A stretch of 64,000 nucleotides of DNA, taken from NCBI RefSeq assembly GCF_019891395.1, contig NZ_CP078143.1, positions 3,051,001 through 3,115,000 of the forward strand, written 5' to 3'. Shown here piece by piece: positions 44,901 through 53,483 of this stretch. The notes below the pieces were generated by a model. That model was not told where the DNA came from. It searched no databases and worked only from the letters and a program-made list of their open reading frames with translations. Source of the DNA: Nitratireductor kimnyeongensis. GTDB taxonomy: Bacteria > Pseudomonadota > Alphaproteobacteria > Rhizobiales > Rhizobiaceae. Made by a program: the position numbers and the translations under genes. The first letter of the stretch is position 1; each line of letters begins with the position of its first letter.

Positions 44901-45879
44901 GCCGTCACCACCAGCCGACAATTCCGAACAAGAGGAAAGTGCTGCATTTGCCTTGATGCTCGATCTGCCGTGGCAGCCCGGCACACGCGAAAGTCACGAG
45001 CAGTTCAGGCTCGCGGTTCATTCCGCCCCGTGGAACAGTCATGTCGCATTTGCCTCGCCTGAGGAAAGCGGCTTCGAAATGAGGAGCCGGATTGAAAAGC
45101 GTGCCACCATCGGGTTCCTCAAACAAGGACTCGGGAGCGGCGTCTTGGGGCGGCAGGATAGGAGCCGGACGATCACAGTGGAACTATTGTCCGGCGCATT
45201 GGAGAGTGTTTCGCCGGCTCAAATCCTCAATGGTGCAAACGCGGCTGCCGTATTTAGTGAGGCGGGTGTCTGGGAGGTCTTGCAGTTCACCACAGCTGAA
45301 GAGGTTGAACCGTCTGTGTGGCAACTCGGCGGCCTGTTGCGGGGGCAACTGGGAACCGATGACGCCATGAAAGCAGGCGCACCAGCCGGAGCCGGATTTG
45401 TCTTGCTTGACCAGGCTGTGCAGGCAGCGGGACTGCGGGCTGCTGAAATCGGTCTTGAACGCAATTGGCGTATCGGACCAGCAGGGGCAGCTCTCGGCAG
45501 CACGCGCTTCTTCCAGACACGGGTTGCGGGCGGGATGCGTGCGCTCGTGCCGTTGTCTCCGGTCCACCTCAGAGCGCGGAAAACCGCCACGGAGGCGGTG
45601 GTTCTGTCCTGGGTGAGACGAGGGCGTGTTGATGCTGATAACTGGCTGGGTGAGGACGTACCCCTGGGCGAGACGAATGAACGCTATCGCATCGACGTGG
45701 CAGGGAGCAGCGGGACTGTCGTGCGCAGCGCCACCTCCACGACGGCAAGCTGGACTTACACATCGGAAATGAAGGCCGAGGATTTTGCAGAGGCGTCGCC
45801 GAACCTCCGTTTCACGATCCGCCAGCTCAGCGAACGGGTCGGCCCAGGATTGCCCGCAACGATTATCTTCACCGGTTGA
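41917..45879 (+). CDS. GTA baseplate megaprotein (gp15-like, glycoside hydrolase/phage tail)
   Basis: A 1320-residue protein, the largest of the cluster. It has a hydrophobic, glycine-rich N-terminus (LQAAGAFLGGFLGPVGVTLG), a hub-like part up to about 300, and a TIM-barrel glycoside-hydrolase-like domain (about 330-760, with DGFLIGSELRGL and FTELGCPAVDKGPNQPN). Phage-tail_3-like and fibronectin-like domains follow to the end. RcGTA gp15 (the megatron) closes the tail tip and carries the same order. Whether the TIM barrel is enzymatically active cannot be judged by eye. It is the last structural gene here. Confidence 0.94.
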   Translation: MATLVLQAAGAFLGGFLGPVGVTLGTAAGALAGYVVDRALFGGAQHYEGPRLSAARPFSGEEGSPLPRLYGTVRTGGTLIWATRFEETSTTERQGGKGGPKATTYSYFANAAFAICDGEIAGVRRIWADGEEVDQSRVNIRVYRGTEDQMPDPLIEAKQGAGNAPAYRGTAYVVIDRMPIDDYGRRIPQLQFEVLRPVATLNAKVGSVALIPGSTEFGLSPKAVEIRNSPGKHTVVNRNTRVAESDFEASLDELQALMPNLKSISLVVSWFGTDLRAGHCQIKPMVSSHGSSTFPLDWEEIWEQMGVPPAFLDHFSGSGRNEKWSVSSLEREDAQVVSYTEQGAAYGGTPSDHTVVAAIRAIRARGLKVWLYPFIMMDVPAGNDLPSPDGGMHQPVYPWRGRITCYPAPGRPGTADKTAAADAQVAALLGDADAAAYILGEDTVDFIGDPDEWGYRRFLLHYAHLAAMAGGVDGFLIGSELRGLTQLRDQNGQYPFVEGLRGLANEVRAIVGAGATITYGADWTEYFGHQPADGSGDVFFHLDPLWADDAIDAVGIDNYMPLSDWRDEDQAGGNPDGFYGPYDPLGLRESIAAGEGFDWFYASEADRRARLRTPITDGAYGKPWVFRYKDLVAWWSNPHFDRLGGVEQALPTAWIPASKPLIFTELGCPAVDKGPNQPNVFPDAKSSENALPHFSNGGRSDLAQHRLLEAHYDYWAETGPHNPVSPVYQAPMVDPQMFSLWAWDARPFPAFPVRTGVWGDGGNWATGHWLNGRASSATAGDLINAILDDHGLERGETANADGWVSGYVIANPTTARAALEPILDLFGIGAHEQEGKLSFRSLASALGDTREIADLAMQDDGAAVERMREPDHALPAELHLDFRDEMRDHQAATKRVAHIGAKGRRTHFLSFPGVLTAPEAEIQAKEWLFRHWAAREEAQFVLPPSEYGIEPGMIVHLPEVLGAGRYLVTELEDGLLRRIKARRVLANPSPAVGAAPSPPADNSEQEESAAFALMLDLPWQPGTRESHEQFRLAVHSAPWNSHVAFASPEESGFEMRSRIEKRATIGFLKQGLGSGVLGRQDRSRTITVELLSGALESVSPAQILNGANAAAVFSEAGVWEVLQFTTAEEVEPSVWQLGGLLRGQLGTDDAMKAGAPAGAGFVLLDQAVQAAGLRAAEIGLERNWRIGPAGAALGSTRFFQTRVAGGMRALVPLSPVHLRARKTATEAVVLSWVRRGRVDADNWLGEDVPLGETNERYRIDVAGSSGTVVRSATSTTASWTYTSEMKAEDFAEASPNLRFTIRQLSERVGPGLPATIIFTG

Positions 45880-45905
45880 GTGTGCAATGAAAGAAAGGAA
45901 GAACG

Positions 45906-46112
45906 ATGAGTGACAGCAAGCCCTGGTACCTCTCCCGGACGATCTGGGCGTCCATGGTGACGATTGCAGCTGCGGCTGCGAGCATGCTTGGATATCCTTT
46001 GGGGGATATCGACAGTTCCGCCGTGTCGGACGAACTCTTGCGGGTAATCACCGCAATCTCAGGATTGATTGCCATCTTCGGCAGAGTTCAGGCCCGCAGC
46101 CTTATCCGCTGA
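45906..46112 (+). CDS. Small holin-like membrane protein after the GTA genes
   Basis: A 68-residue protein with two predicted transmembrane segments (about 12-30 and 46-63), a short charged N-terminus (SDSKPWYLSR) and an Arg-rich end (GRVQARSLIR). AAGGAAG lies eight bases before the ATG, 26 bases after the baseplate gene. The form fits small phage holins that release particles by opening the inner membrane, but no endolysin is adjacent. The holin role is inferred from topology and position. Confidence 0.65.
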   Translation: MSDSKPWYLSRTIWASMVTIAAAAASMLGYPLGDIDSSAVSDELLRVITAISGLIAIFGRVQARSLIR

Positions 46113-46250
46113 GCCGCTCTAGCAGTGGCGAAGTGAAGTGTCTGCGCCGCTGTTGTGACTAAAACCAACACGGAATCATACGGGGCTGGGTGGGGGTAAA
46201 ATGACATACCGTTCATTTCCTATTCAGCCTCGATAGGTTACATCAGAGAC

Positions 46251-46517
46251 ATGTTCTGGCACCGCACATATAAACTTGGCTTCTTCGTCGCACTGGCGCT
46301 TCTGCCGGCGATGATCTGGCCCACGCCATCTCCGGCCCAATCGGGTGTGGATTGTTACTCCGTTGGCTCCCGGGTCGCCTCCCAAAATGGCGGGACACTG
46401 GTTCAGGCGACGCCGGAAAACCGTGGAGGGCAGACGGTGTGCCGGGTCGTTGTGGTTATACCAGGGGGAAATGGCGAGCGCCCGAAACGGGCCGAATTCG
46501 TGGTGCCCGCAAACTGA
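46251..46517 (+). CDS. feuN: FeuN-like periplasmic inhibitor of FeuPQ signalling
   Basis: An 88-residue protein with a cleavable signal peptide (hydrophobic 11-24, likely cleaved after SPAQ) and a small mature domain with two cysteines (C35, C64) that could form a disulfide. It lies directly upstream of feuP and feuQ, as the small periplasmic FeuN does in Sinorhizobium meliloti, where it restrains the FeuQ kinase. The assignment rests on size, export and synteny. Confidence 0.75.
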   Translation: MFWHRTYKLGFFVALALLPAMIWPTPSPAQSGVDCYSVGSRVASQNGGTLVQATPENRGGQTVCRVVVVIPGGNGERPKRAEFVVPAN

Positions 46518-46574
46518 CGTCGCAGGGTGGAAGCGACAAAGCCGAATTTTTGAAACAAACATGTTGAGGGGTTC

Positions 46575-47246
46575 ATGCGCATTCTCGTTGTCGAAGACGA
46601 CAAGGACCTGAACCGGCAGATATGCGATGCGCTGACTGATGCCGGTTACGTGGTAGACAAGGCGTTTGACGGGGAAGAGGGGCATTTTCTCGGCGACACG
46701 GAGCCCTATGATGCGGTGGTTCTCGATATCGGTCTCCCGCAGATGGACGGGATCAGTGTGCTCGAACGCTGGCGTCAGGATGACCGCAAAATGCCCGTTT
46801 TGATTCTCACCGCCCGCGACCGCTGGAGCGACAAGGTGGCCGGAATCGACGCCGGGGCCGACGACTATGTGACGAAGCCGTTCCATATCGAGGAAGTGCT
46901 GGCGCGGCTGCGCGCGCTCATCAGGCGAGCAGCAGGTCATGCTTCAACGGAATTGCGCTGCGGACCGGTACGCCTCGACACCAGAGCCTCGAAGGCGGAT
47001 GTCGACGGGATTCCGCTGAAACTCACCTCGCACGAATACCGTCTGCTCGCCTATCTGATGCATCACCGCGATACGGTTGTTTCCCGAACGGAGCTCGTCG
47101 AGCATCTTTACGATCAGGATTTTGACAGGGATTCCAACACAATCGAGGTTTTTGTCGGTCGCCTGCGCAAGAAGCTCGGAGATGCCGACCTGATCGAAAC
47201 TGTGCGCGGTATGGGATATCGATTGCGCGAACCGGATGCCGGGTAG
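46575..47246 (+). CDS. feuP: OmpR-family response regulator FeuP
   Basis: A 223-residue regulator: receiver domain with phospho-acceptor D51, acidic pocket D8/D9 and conserved K101, and a winged-helix DNA-binding domain (about 125-220, ending VRGMGYRL). In S. meliloti FeuP controls cyclic beta-glucan export genes and osmoadaptation. GAGG lies a few bases before the ATG. The partner kinase gene begins 11 bases after its stop. Confidence 0.9.
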   Translation: MRILVVEDDKDLNRQICDALTDAGYVVDKAFDGEEGHFLGDTEPYDAVVLDIGLPQMDGISVLERWRQDDRKMPVLILTARDRWSDKVAGIDAGADDYVTKPFHIEEVLARLRALIRRAAGHASTELRCGPVRLDTRASKADVDGIPLKLTSHEYRLLAYLMHHRDTVVSRTELVEHLYDQDFDRDSNTIEVFVGRLRKKLGDADLIETVRGMGYRLREPDAG

Positions 47247-47257
47247 GCTCTCCCGGT

Positions 47258-48676
47258 ATGGCGGAACAGCAGAAGCAGTCTGGCCTCATGCGGATTGTGT
47301 CCCGCTCGCTGGCGGTCCGCGTTATCGCTTTTTCTTCCTTCTGGGCGATCATCGCACTGGTCGTCATCGCAACCATCATCTCCGCCTTGTTTCGTCAGGT
47401 TTCAGAACGCGGTTTCGATAGCGTCCTGTCTGCTTACCTCAACAATGTCATCGGCTCTGTGGGCGTCGCGGAAGACGGTACCTTGCAGGGCAGCCCCAAT
47501 CTCGATGATCTGCGTTTTCTGCAACCCCAATCCGGCTGGTACTGGGCGGTGGAACCGGTAACCAGCGACCTGGGCAGAGCATTGCGTTCGCCCTCTCTGG
47601 CCAAGCCTGTACCATCCCCGAGCATCAATGATGTGCCGTTCAACAGCGGCTTTCAACGCAGCTACATGGCCATGGGGCCGGGCGGCGAGACGATCGAGGT
47701 GGTGGAGGCCGAACTGGTAGTGGGCGACCAAGGGCAGGTGGCGCGTTTTCGTGTGATGGGCAACCGAAGCGAACTGGAGGACGAAGTCAGCCAATTTGTT
47801 CGCAGACTTTACGGCTATCTGGCAATTTTCGGCCTTGGGATGATTGCCATCAATGTTTTCGCCATTCTTTATGGCTTGCGCCCGCTCAACCGTGTCCAGC
47901 GGGCATTGTCGGACATACGGGCAGGCTCGGCTCAGCGACTGGAGGGTGCGTTCCCGACCGAAATTGAATCGCTGGCGGACGAGACGAATGCACTGATCGA
48001 TAACAATCGGCGCATCGTCGAGCGCTCACGCAAGCAGGTTGGCAATCTCGCGCACTCCCTGAAGACTCCTCTGGCTGTTCTCATGAACGAGGGGCACGCG
48101 GTTGGCGGTGAACGGGGAAAGCTGATCACTGCCCAGGCCACCGCGCTCCAACAACAGCTCGATCACTATCTTCAAAGGGCGCGGGCCGCGGCCCAGCGCG
48201 ACAGTCTTGTCTTCCGCACCCCGGTCAAGGCACCGCTCGAGCGCATGGCGCGGGTCATGGGCAAGCTCAATCCCACGATCGACCTCGATGTTCAATTTCC
48301 CGATGATCCTCTGGTCTTTGCCGGAGAACGGGAAGATCTCGAGGAAATCAGCGGCAACCTTATGGAAAATGCCATGAAATGGGCCCGAACACGCGTTTGC
48401 CTGTCTGCCAGGGACGGCGAATTACAGGGCGATGGCCGTGGGGTTCTCATCGTCATCGAAGATGACGGCCCGGGTATTCCCGAGGAGAGGGCGCGGGAAG
48501 CGTTGACGCGGGGTCGCCGGCTCGATGAAACCAAACCTGGAACCGGGCTCGGACTTGCGATTGTGGCGGATCTGGTGGAAGAGTATGGTGGTTCTCTCGC
48601 TTTGGAACGATCCTCGCTTGGTGGGCTCAAAGTTGTTGTTGCCCTGCCTCGTGCGGAAGCTCAGGGTGCCAGTTGA
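47258..48676 (+). CDS. feuQ: Sensor histidine kinase FeuQ
   Basis: A 472-residue kinase with two transmembrane helices (about 22-45 and 186-206) bracketing a 140-residue periplasmic sensor, then a HAMP-like linker. The phospho-acceptor is H266 in NLAHSLKTPLAVL, and an ATPase domain has N box NLMENAMKWA and GTGLGLAIV. It is PhoQ-like in layout. The periplasmic domain is the probable contact point for the FeuN-like protein. A second in-frame ATG at residue 11 is possible. Confidence 0.9.
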   Translation: MAEQQKQSGLMRIVSRSLAVRVIAFSSFWAIIALVVIATIISALFRQVSERGFDSVLSAYLNNVIGSVGVAEDGTLQGSPNLDDLRFLQPQSGWYWAVEPVTSDLGRALRSPSLAKPVPSPSINDVPFNSGFQRSYMAMGPGGETIEVVEAELVVGDQGQVARFRVMGNRSELEDEVSQFVRRLYGYLAIFGLGMIAINVFAILYGLRPLNRVQRALSDIRAGSAQRLEGAFPTEIESLADETNALIDNNRRIVERSRKQVGNLAHSLKTPLAVLMNEGHAVGGERGKLITAQATALQQQLDHYLQRARAAAQRDSLVFRTPVKAPLERMARVMGKLNPTIDLDVQFPDDPLVFAGEREDLEEISGNLMENAMKWARTRVCLSARDGELQGDGRGVLIVIEDDGPGIPEERAREALTRGRRLDETKPGTGLGLAIVADLVEEYGGSLALERSSLGGLKVVVALPRAEAQGAS

Positions 48677-48758
48677 GCAAAGTTGCCCAAATTGGGCCGC
48701 ACCGACGCTTTAAATACCTTGCAAACGACAAGTGTGTCTCAGGGGACCATTGGTATTA

Positions 48759-49196
48759 ATGAAACTCTCAGCAGTTTTTGCAGTAGCGCTATCCGCAATT
48801 TTGTCCGGCTGCCTGAGCAGCGGTATGTCGGGTGCACAACTCGAGCCCAATCAGTTTGCGGCATCCCAGGCGACGGCCGACAGTTCAGCCATACTGGGCA
48901 TGGAGGGAGGCGGCCTGATTGGTGGCGACTTTGGCACGGCGTTGTCACGCCGGCAAAAGCGCCTCGCGATAGAGGCAGAGTACAAGGCGCTTGAGAGTAC
49001 ACCTGCCGGACAGGACGTTTCGTGGCAGGATACCGGTTCAGGCCGGACTGGAACTGTGCGCGCGGCGCAGCCTTATCGCGTTGGCTCTCAGGACTGCCGG
49101 CAATATACCCACACCATCGAGATCAACGGGACACCGCGTGAAGCGCGGGGAACTGCTTGCCGCAACGAGGATGGAAGCTGGATGCTGCTGGGATAA
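48759..49196 (+). CDS. Outer-membrane lipoprotein, 17-kDa surface antigen type
   Basis: A 145-residue lipoprotein precursor with lipobox LSGC (C18). A glycine-rich segment (GMEGGGLIGGDFG, reminiscent of glycine-zipper lipoproteins) and a C-terminal domain (CRQYTHTIEINGTPREARGTAC) typical of RT0821/Lpp0805-like surface antigens follow. The two cysteines of that domain may form a disulfide. The start at 48759 places the signal peptide at the N-terminus; AGGGGA lies somewhat far upstream. It stands alone between feuQ and ccmI. Confidence 0.85.
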   Translation: MKLSAVFAVALSAILSGCLSSGMSGAQLEPNQFAASQATADSSAILGMEGGGLIGGDFGTALSRRQKRLAIEAEYKALESTPAGQDVSWQDTGSGRTGTVRAAQPYRVGSQDCRQYTHTIEINGTPREARGTACRNEDGSWMLLG

Positions 49197-49307
49197 GATC
49201 TTCCGCAACAATAATTTTCCAGTCGGGGAACGAAGCGCGGCCAGTTTGCCAAATGGCCGCAGGTGGGCCGAGTTGGCAGCGCGTTCCCCGCCAGCTATTT
49301 AGGATCC

Positions 49308-50429
49308 ATGTTGTTCTGGATCTTTGCAGCTTTTCTGACTTTGGTTGCCGCCTGCGCAGTGCTGCGACCCTTTACCGTGCGCCAGGATGCTGCTGAAGAT
49401 GCGCGCGCCCATGACATCGAGGTCTATCGCGATCAGCTTGGGGAGGTCGAACGTGACGCGAAGCGCGGTTTGATTGGCCAGCAGGAAGCCGAACAGGCCC
49501 GCGCCGAAATCAGCCGCCGCATTTTACAAGTCTCCTACACCGCTGGCGATCGCGTTGAGAACACCGCCAATCGGCGTGTCACCCGGCTGACGGCTGCCGC
49601 TGCGGTTCTTGCGATCCCCTTGGTGAGTTGGGGGCTTTACGTGCTCACCGGTTCGCCTGGCATGCCTGCGCAACCTTTGCATACACGAGCACCGGCAGGG
49701 CCCGCCGATGCGCCTATCGGCGATTTGGTCGCACGGGCAGAGACCCACTTGGCGGCCAACCCTGACGATGCGCGCGGATGGCAGGTGCTCGCTCCGGTTT
49801 ATATGCGACTGGGACGTTTCGCAGATGCCCAGACTGCCCTAAAGAACATCATGCGGCTCTCAAGCGAGACAGCTGACCTGAAGGCGACGCTCGGAGAGGC
49901 GATGGTCGGTGCTGCGCGTGGCATGGTGACCGCGGAGGCAGAAGGGATTTTCAAGCAGGCGCTTGCGCTTGATCCAAAGGAGCCGAAAGCGCGATTTTTC
50001 CTAGGGTTGGCGCGTGCACAGGAAGGCGCGACCGAGGACGCGCAGACAATTTGGCGGGGGATGCTGGACAATCTTCCGGAAGCCTCCCCGTGGCGAGAGG
50101 CAGCACAGCAGGCCTTGGCGCAATCTGGTGGCGGGGCTGCTTCTGCTCGCGGCCCCACGGAAGGCGAGGTGGCTGCTGCTTCCGACCTTTCCGAGACGGA
50201 TCGTCAGGCGATGATCGAGGGCATGGTGACAGGGTTGGACGAGAAACTGCGCGAAAATCCTTCCGATCTGGAAGGCTGGCGGCGTCTCATCCGTTCATAC
50301 ATTGTGCTGCAGCGCCCGGAGGCAGCGAAAAAAGCGCTTGAGCGGGCCGTGGCGGCCTTCGGCGATAAAGCGCCCGAAAGTGCAGAACTGAAGGGGTTCG
50401 CGGCCAATCTTGGCGTAACAATCGAATAG
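49308..50429 (+). CDS. ccmI: Cytochrome c maturation protein CcmI (CycH)
   Basis: A 373-residue membrane protein that holds apocytochrome c for heme attachment together with CcmF and CcmH. Two N-terminal helices (3-22 and about 98-117) enclose a cytoplasmic loop with a leucine-zipper-like helix (EVYRDQLGEVERDAKRGL), and the periplasmic part has tetratricopeptide repeats (about 150-370). The start is taken at ATG 49308, where the family's MLFWIF-type helix begins. It is the first gene of a four-gene ccm operon. The ccmABCD export genes are not in the window. Confidence 0.93.
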   Translation: MLFWIFAAFLTLVAACAVLRPFTVRQDAAEDARAHDIEVYRDQLGEVERDAKRGLIGQQEAEQARAEISRRILQVSYTAGDRVENTANRRVTRLTAAAAVLAIPLVSWGLYVLTGSPGMPAQPLHTRAPAGPADAPIGDLVARAETHLAANPDDARGWQVLAPVYMRLGRFADAQTALKNIMRLSSETADLKATLGEAMVGAARGMVTAEAEGIFKQALALDPKEPKARFFLGLARAQEGATEDAQTIWRGMLDNLPEASPWREAAQQALAQSGGGAASARGPTEGEVAAASDLSETDRQAMIEGMVTGLDEKLRENPSDLEGWRRLIRSYIVLQRPEAAKKALERAVAAFGDKAPESAELKGFAANLGVTIE

Positions 50430-50436
50430 GTTGGAT

Positions 50437-50871
50437 GTGACACGGAAACAAAAAAGGCTGGCGATAATTGCAGGCGCCATCGGCTTTCTTGGAGCTGCCA
50501 CCGGGCTTACGCTGTATGCTCTGGGCGAACAGACATCTTATTTTTACATGCCAGGAGATCTGGCGGAAAACCCGGTTGCTGCCGGCCAACGCATCCGTCT
50601 TGGCGGTCTCGTGGAAAAGGGATCGATCGAGCGTTCCGACGATACCCATGTGCGCTTCGCGGTGACCGACGGAAGCGACACGGTGAGGGTGCGTTACAAT
50701 GGCATCCTGCCCGACCTTTTTCGCGAGGAACAGGGAGTGGTGACCGAGGGCGTTTTCGACGAGAGCCAGATCTTTGTTGCCGATACCGTGCTTGCCAAGC
50801 ATGACGAGAATTACATGCCGCGCGAAGTGGCCGACAGTCTCAAGGAAAAGGGTGTCTGGCAGGAAGACTGA
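50437..50871 (+). CDS. ccmE: Heme chaperone CcmE (CycJ)
   Basis: A 144-residue periplasm-facing chaperone with one N-terminal helix (about 8-28) and an OB-fold. The covalent heme-binding H122 lies in the HxxxY motif HDENY (Y126). It receives heme from CcmC and hands it to CcmF/CcmH. GTG at 50437 is preferred because MTRKQKRL is the usual start and AGG lies six bases before it; a TTG at 50431 is possible. Confidence 0.95.
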   Translation: MTRKQKRLAIIAGAIGFLGAATGLTLYALGEQTSYFYMPGDLAENPVAAGQRIRLGGLVEKGSIERSDDTHVRFAVTDGSDTVRVRYNGILPDLFREEQGVVTEGVFDESQIFVADTVLAKHDENYMPREVADSLKEKGVWQED

Positions 50872-50927
50872 CGCCGTTGTGACGCGTCAGGACCAGCCAG
50901 AACGGGTCGATAGGAGTGGATGAGACA

Positions 50928-52913
50928 ATGAGCATTGAACTCGGTCATTTTGCCCTTGTCCTCGCCTTTGCGCTGGCGCTGGTTCAAATGACGGTGCCCA
51001 TCATCGGGACGCAGTTCAAAAACGACACGCTGATGCGCGTGGGTGAGCCCGCGGCCATGACCAACTTTCTGCTGGTGGCACTCTCCTTCATGGCGCTGAC
51101 ATCCGCCTATATCCAATCGGATTTTTCCGTATTGAACGTCTGGGAGAACTCGCACTCGGCCAAGCCGCTTCTCTACAAGATCACCGGCACATGGGGGAAC
51201 CATGAAGGATCGATGCTCCTGTGGGTTCTGATCCTTGTTTTTTTTGGTGCACTGGTGGCGGTTTTCGGGCGTAACCTTCCTCTGTCGCTGCGTGCCAATG
51301 TGCTCGGGGTGCAGGGCGCGATCAGCTGCGCCTTCATCATATTTATTCTGGCGACCTCCAACCCGTTCGCACGTCTCGATCCGGCGCCGATGGAAGGGCG
51401 TGACCTCAACCCCATCCTGCAGGATATCGGTCTCGCCGTTCATCCGCCTTTGCTTTATCTCGGCTATGTCGGCTTTTCCGTTGCGTTTTCGTTTGCCATC
51501 GCTGCTCTGATCGAGGGCCGACTGGATGCTGCCTGGGCCCGGTGGGTGCGGCCTTGGACACTCGCGGCCTGGACGTTCCTCACCGGCGGGATCGCGATGG
51601 GGTCCTACTGGGCCTATTATGAGCTCGGCTGGGGCGGCTTCTGGTTCTGGGATCCGGTCGAGAATGCCTCACTGCTGCCCTGGCTCGGAGGCACGGCGCT
51701 GCTTCACTCCGCTCTGGTGATGGAGAAACGGTCGGCGCTGAAGATCTGGACCGTCCTTCTTGCAATCCTGACATTCTCGCTGTCGCTTCTGGGAACGTTT
51801 TTGGTTCGTTCCGGAGTTCTGACTTCGGTTCACGCCTTTGCCACGGATCCGGCACGCGGCGTTTTCATTCTCGGGATTCTCGTGCTGTTCATTGGCGGAT
51901 CGTTGGCGCTTTTTGCCTGGAGGGCAGCAACGCTGACGCCGGGCGGCCTCTTTCAGCCGATCTCGCGCGAGGGGGCGTTGGTTCTCAACAATCTTGTTCT
52001 GACGACGGCGACCGCGACGGTGTTGATCGGCACGCTTTACCCACTTTTGGTCGAGGCCGTGACCGGCGACAAGATTTCCGTCGGAGCGCCGTTCTTCAAT
52101 CTCACCTTTGGCCCTCTTATCCTTCCTCTTTTGGTGATCGTGCCCTTCGGCCCGCTCCTTGCCTGGAAACGGGGGGATCTATGGGCAGTGTCCCAAAGAC
52201 TTTTCTGGGCTTTTGGTGCCGCGCTCGCGGTCGCGCTTCTTGCTTTCGTTCTGGTTGACCGGGCTTCGGTTCTGGCTGCACTTGGCATTGGACTGGGGGT
52301 CTGGCTCGTGTTGGGAGCTTTGACCGATCTCGTTGTCAAATCCGGCTTTGGCAAGGCTGCACCTTCTGTGGTTTTCAGCCGTTTCAAAGGTCTGCCACGC
52401 TCAGTGTTTGGAACGGCGCTGGCTCACGCGGGGATAGGTCTGACTACAATCGGCATCATCTCTGTGACAACATTGGAGACCGAGCGAATCGTCGCGATGC
52501 AGCCGGGCGAGACGGTGGAGATACAGGGGTACAGTCTGCGTTTCGGCAGCCTGCGTCCCTTCACGGGACCGAACTATACGGAAGATCAGGCAACCTTCGT
52601 TCTGTCACGGGTGACTGGAAAACCCCTTGGCGAGGTCGTCTCCTCCAAGCGTCTTTACACAGCTCGCCAGATGCCGACCACGGAAGCTGGCATCAGAACG
52701 CTGGGCCTGAGCCAGCTTTATGTTTCCCTTGGCGATCAGACTCCCAACGGCAAGATCGTCGTGCGCATTTGGTGGAAGCCGATGGTCACGCTGATATGGC
52801 TTGGCGCTCTCGTGATGATGGTGGGCGGGACGGTGTCGCTTCTCGATCGTCGGTTGCGTGTCGGCGCGCCGATGCCGCGCCGAAAGCCGGTGGCAGAGGG
52901 GAGGGCGACATGA
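50928..52913 (+). CDS. ccmF: Heme lyase subunit CcmF (CycK)
   Basis: A 661-residue integral membrane protein with about 14-15 helices and the WWD-type heme-handling motif [14 protein letters not shown] (about residues 230-243). External histidines coordinate heme during ligation to apocytochrome c. GGAG lies 11 bases before the chosen ATG. It overlaps ccmH by four bases. Confidence 0.96.
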   Translation: MSIELGHFALVLAFALALVQMTVPIIGTQFKNDTLMRVGEPAAMTNFLLVALSFMALTSAYIQSDFSVLNVWENSHSAKPLLYKITGTWGNHEGSMLLWVLILVFFGALVAVFGRNLPLSLRANVLGVQGAISCAFIIFILATSNPFARLDPAPMEGRDLNPILQDIGLAVHPPLLYLGYVGFSVAFSFAIAALIEGRLDAAWARWVRPWTLAAWTFLTGGIAMGSYWAYYELGWGGFWFWDPVENASLLPWLGGTALLHSALVMEKRSALKIWTVLLAILTFSLSLLGTFLVRSGVLTSVHAFATDPARGVFILGILVLFIGGSLALFAWRAATLTPGGLFQPISREGALVLNNLVLTTATATVLIGTLYPLLVEAVTGDKISVGAPFFNLTFGPLILPLLVIVPFGPLLAWKRGDLWAVSQRLFWAFGAALAVALLAFVLVDRASVLAALGIGLGVWLVLGALTDLVVKSGFGKAAPSVVFSRFKGLPRSVFGTALAHAGIGLTTIGIISVTTLETERIVAMQPGETVEIQGYSLRFGSLRPFTGPNYTEDQATFVLSRVTGKPLGEVVSSKRLYTARQMPTTEAGIRTLGLSQLYVSLGDQTPNGKIVVRIWWKPMVTLIWLGALVMMVGGTVSLLDRRLRVGAPMPRRKPVAEGRAT

Positions 52914-53386
52914 GGCGGTTGTTCATTGGCGCGCTCACCGCCGCATTGGGGCTTCTCAATCTGGCACTTCAGCCTGTCTTGGCGGTCCAACCTGACGAGA
53001 TCCTCGATAATCCGGTGTTGGAAGCGCGTGCGCGTGCGCTGTCTGCAGAGCTGCGATGCATGGTTTGCCAGAACCAGTCCATCGACGATTCCGATGCGGA
53101 GCTTGCGCGCGATCTCCGGGTGCTCGTTCGCGAACGTCTGAAGACAGGTGACAGCAATGAGGAGGTGATCGCCTATGTGGTGGATCGCTACGGGGAGTTT
53201 GTTCTTTTGAAACCGCGCTTCAGCTATCGCAACGCGCTGCTTTGGGGCGCGCCCGTGATATTGCTGGCGATGGGGGGCGTGCTGATTGTCACCAGTGCGC
53301 GGCGCAGAAAGGCCGACGGCGTTGTTTCCAGCCTGAGTGCCGAGGAAAAGAAGCGGCTTGACCAAATCTTGAACGAGCGTGAATGA
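52910..53386 (+). CDS. ccmH: Cytochrome c maturation thiol reductase CcmH (CycL)
   Basis: A 158-residue protein with a signal peptide, the redox motif [14 protein letters not shown] (CxxC at about residues 46-49) and a C-terminal transmembrane helix (about 105-125). It keeps the CxxCH cysteines of apocytochrome c reduced before heme attachment. The ATG overlaps the ccmF stop (ATGA). The frame is open upstream inside ccmF, but that part is unrelated. Confidence 0.95.
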   Translation: MRRLFIGALTAALGLLNLALQPVLAVQPDEILDNPVLEARARALSAELRCMVCQNQSIDDSDAELARDLRVLVRERLKTGDSNEEVIAYVVDRYGEFVLLKPRFSYRNALLWGAPVILLAMGGVLIVTSARRRKADGVVSSLSAEEKKRLDQILNERE

Positions 53387-53483
53387 GTTTCCCCACCGCA
53401 ACCCTGTACGGGGGAACCTGACCCGCTTAGCCTGACAGCGATTTGCCAGATGGCAGGATCAGGATAGTTGCGAAAGGGACCCC

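Noticed and set aside
31517..46112. Classical prophage
   Set aside because: No integrase, repressor, replication, lysis cassette or attachment repeats flank the region, and gene order follows RcGTA; flanking genes are core chromosomal.
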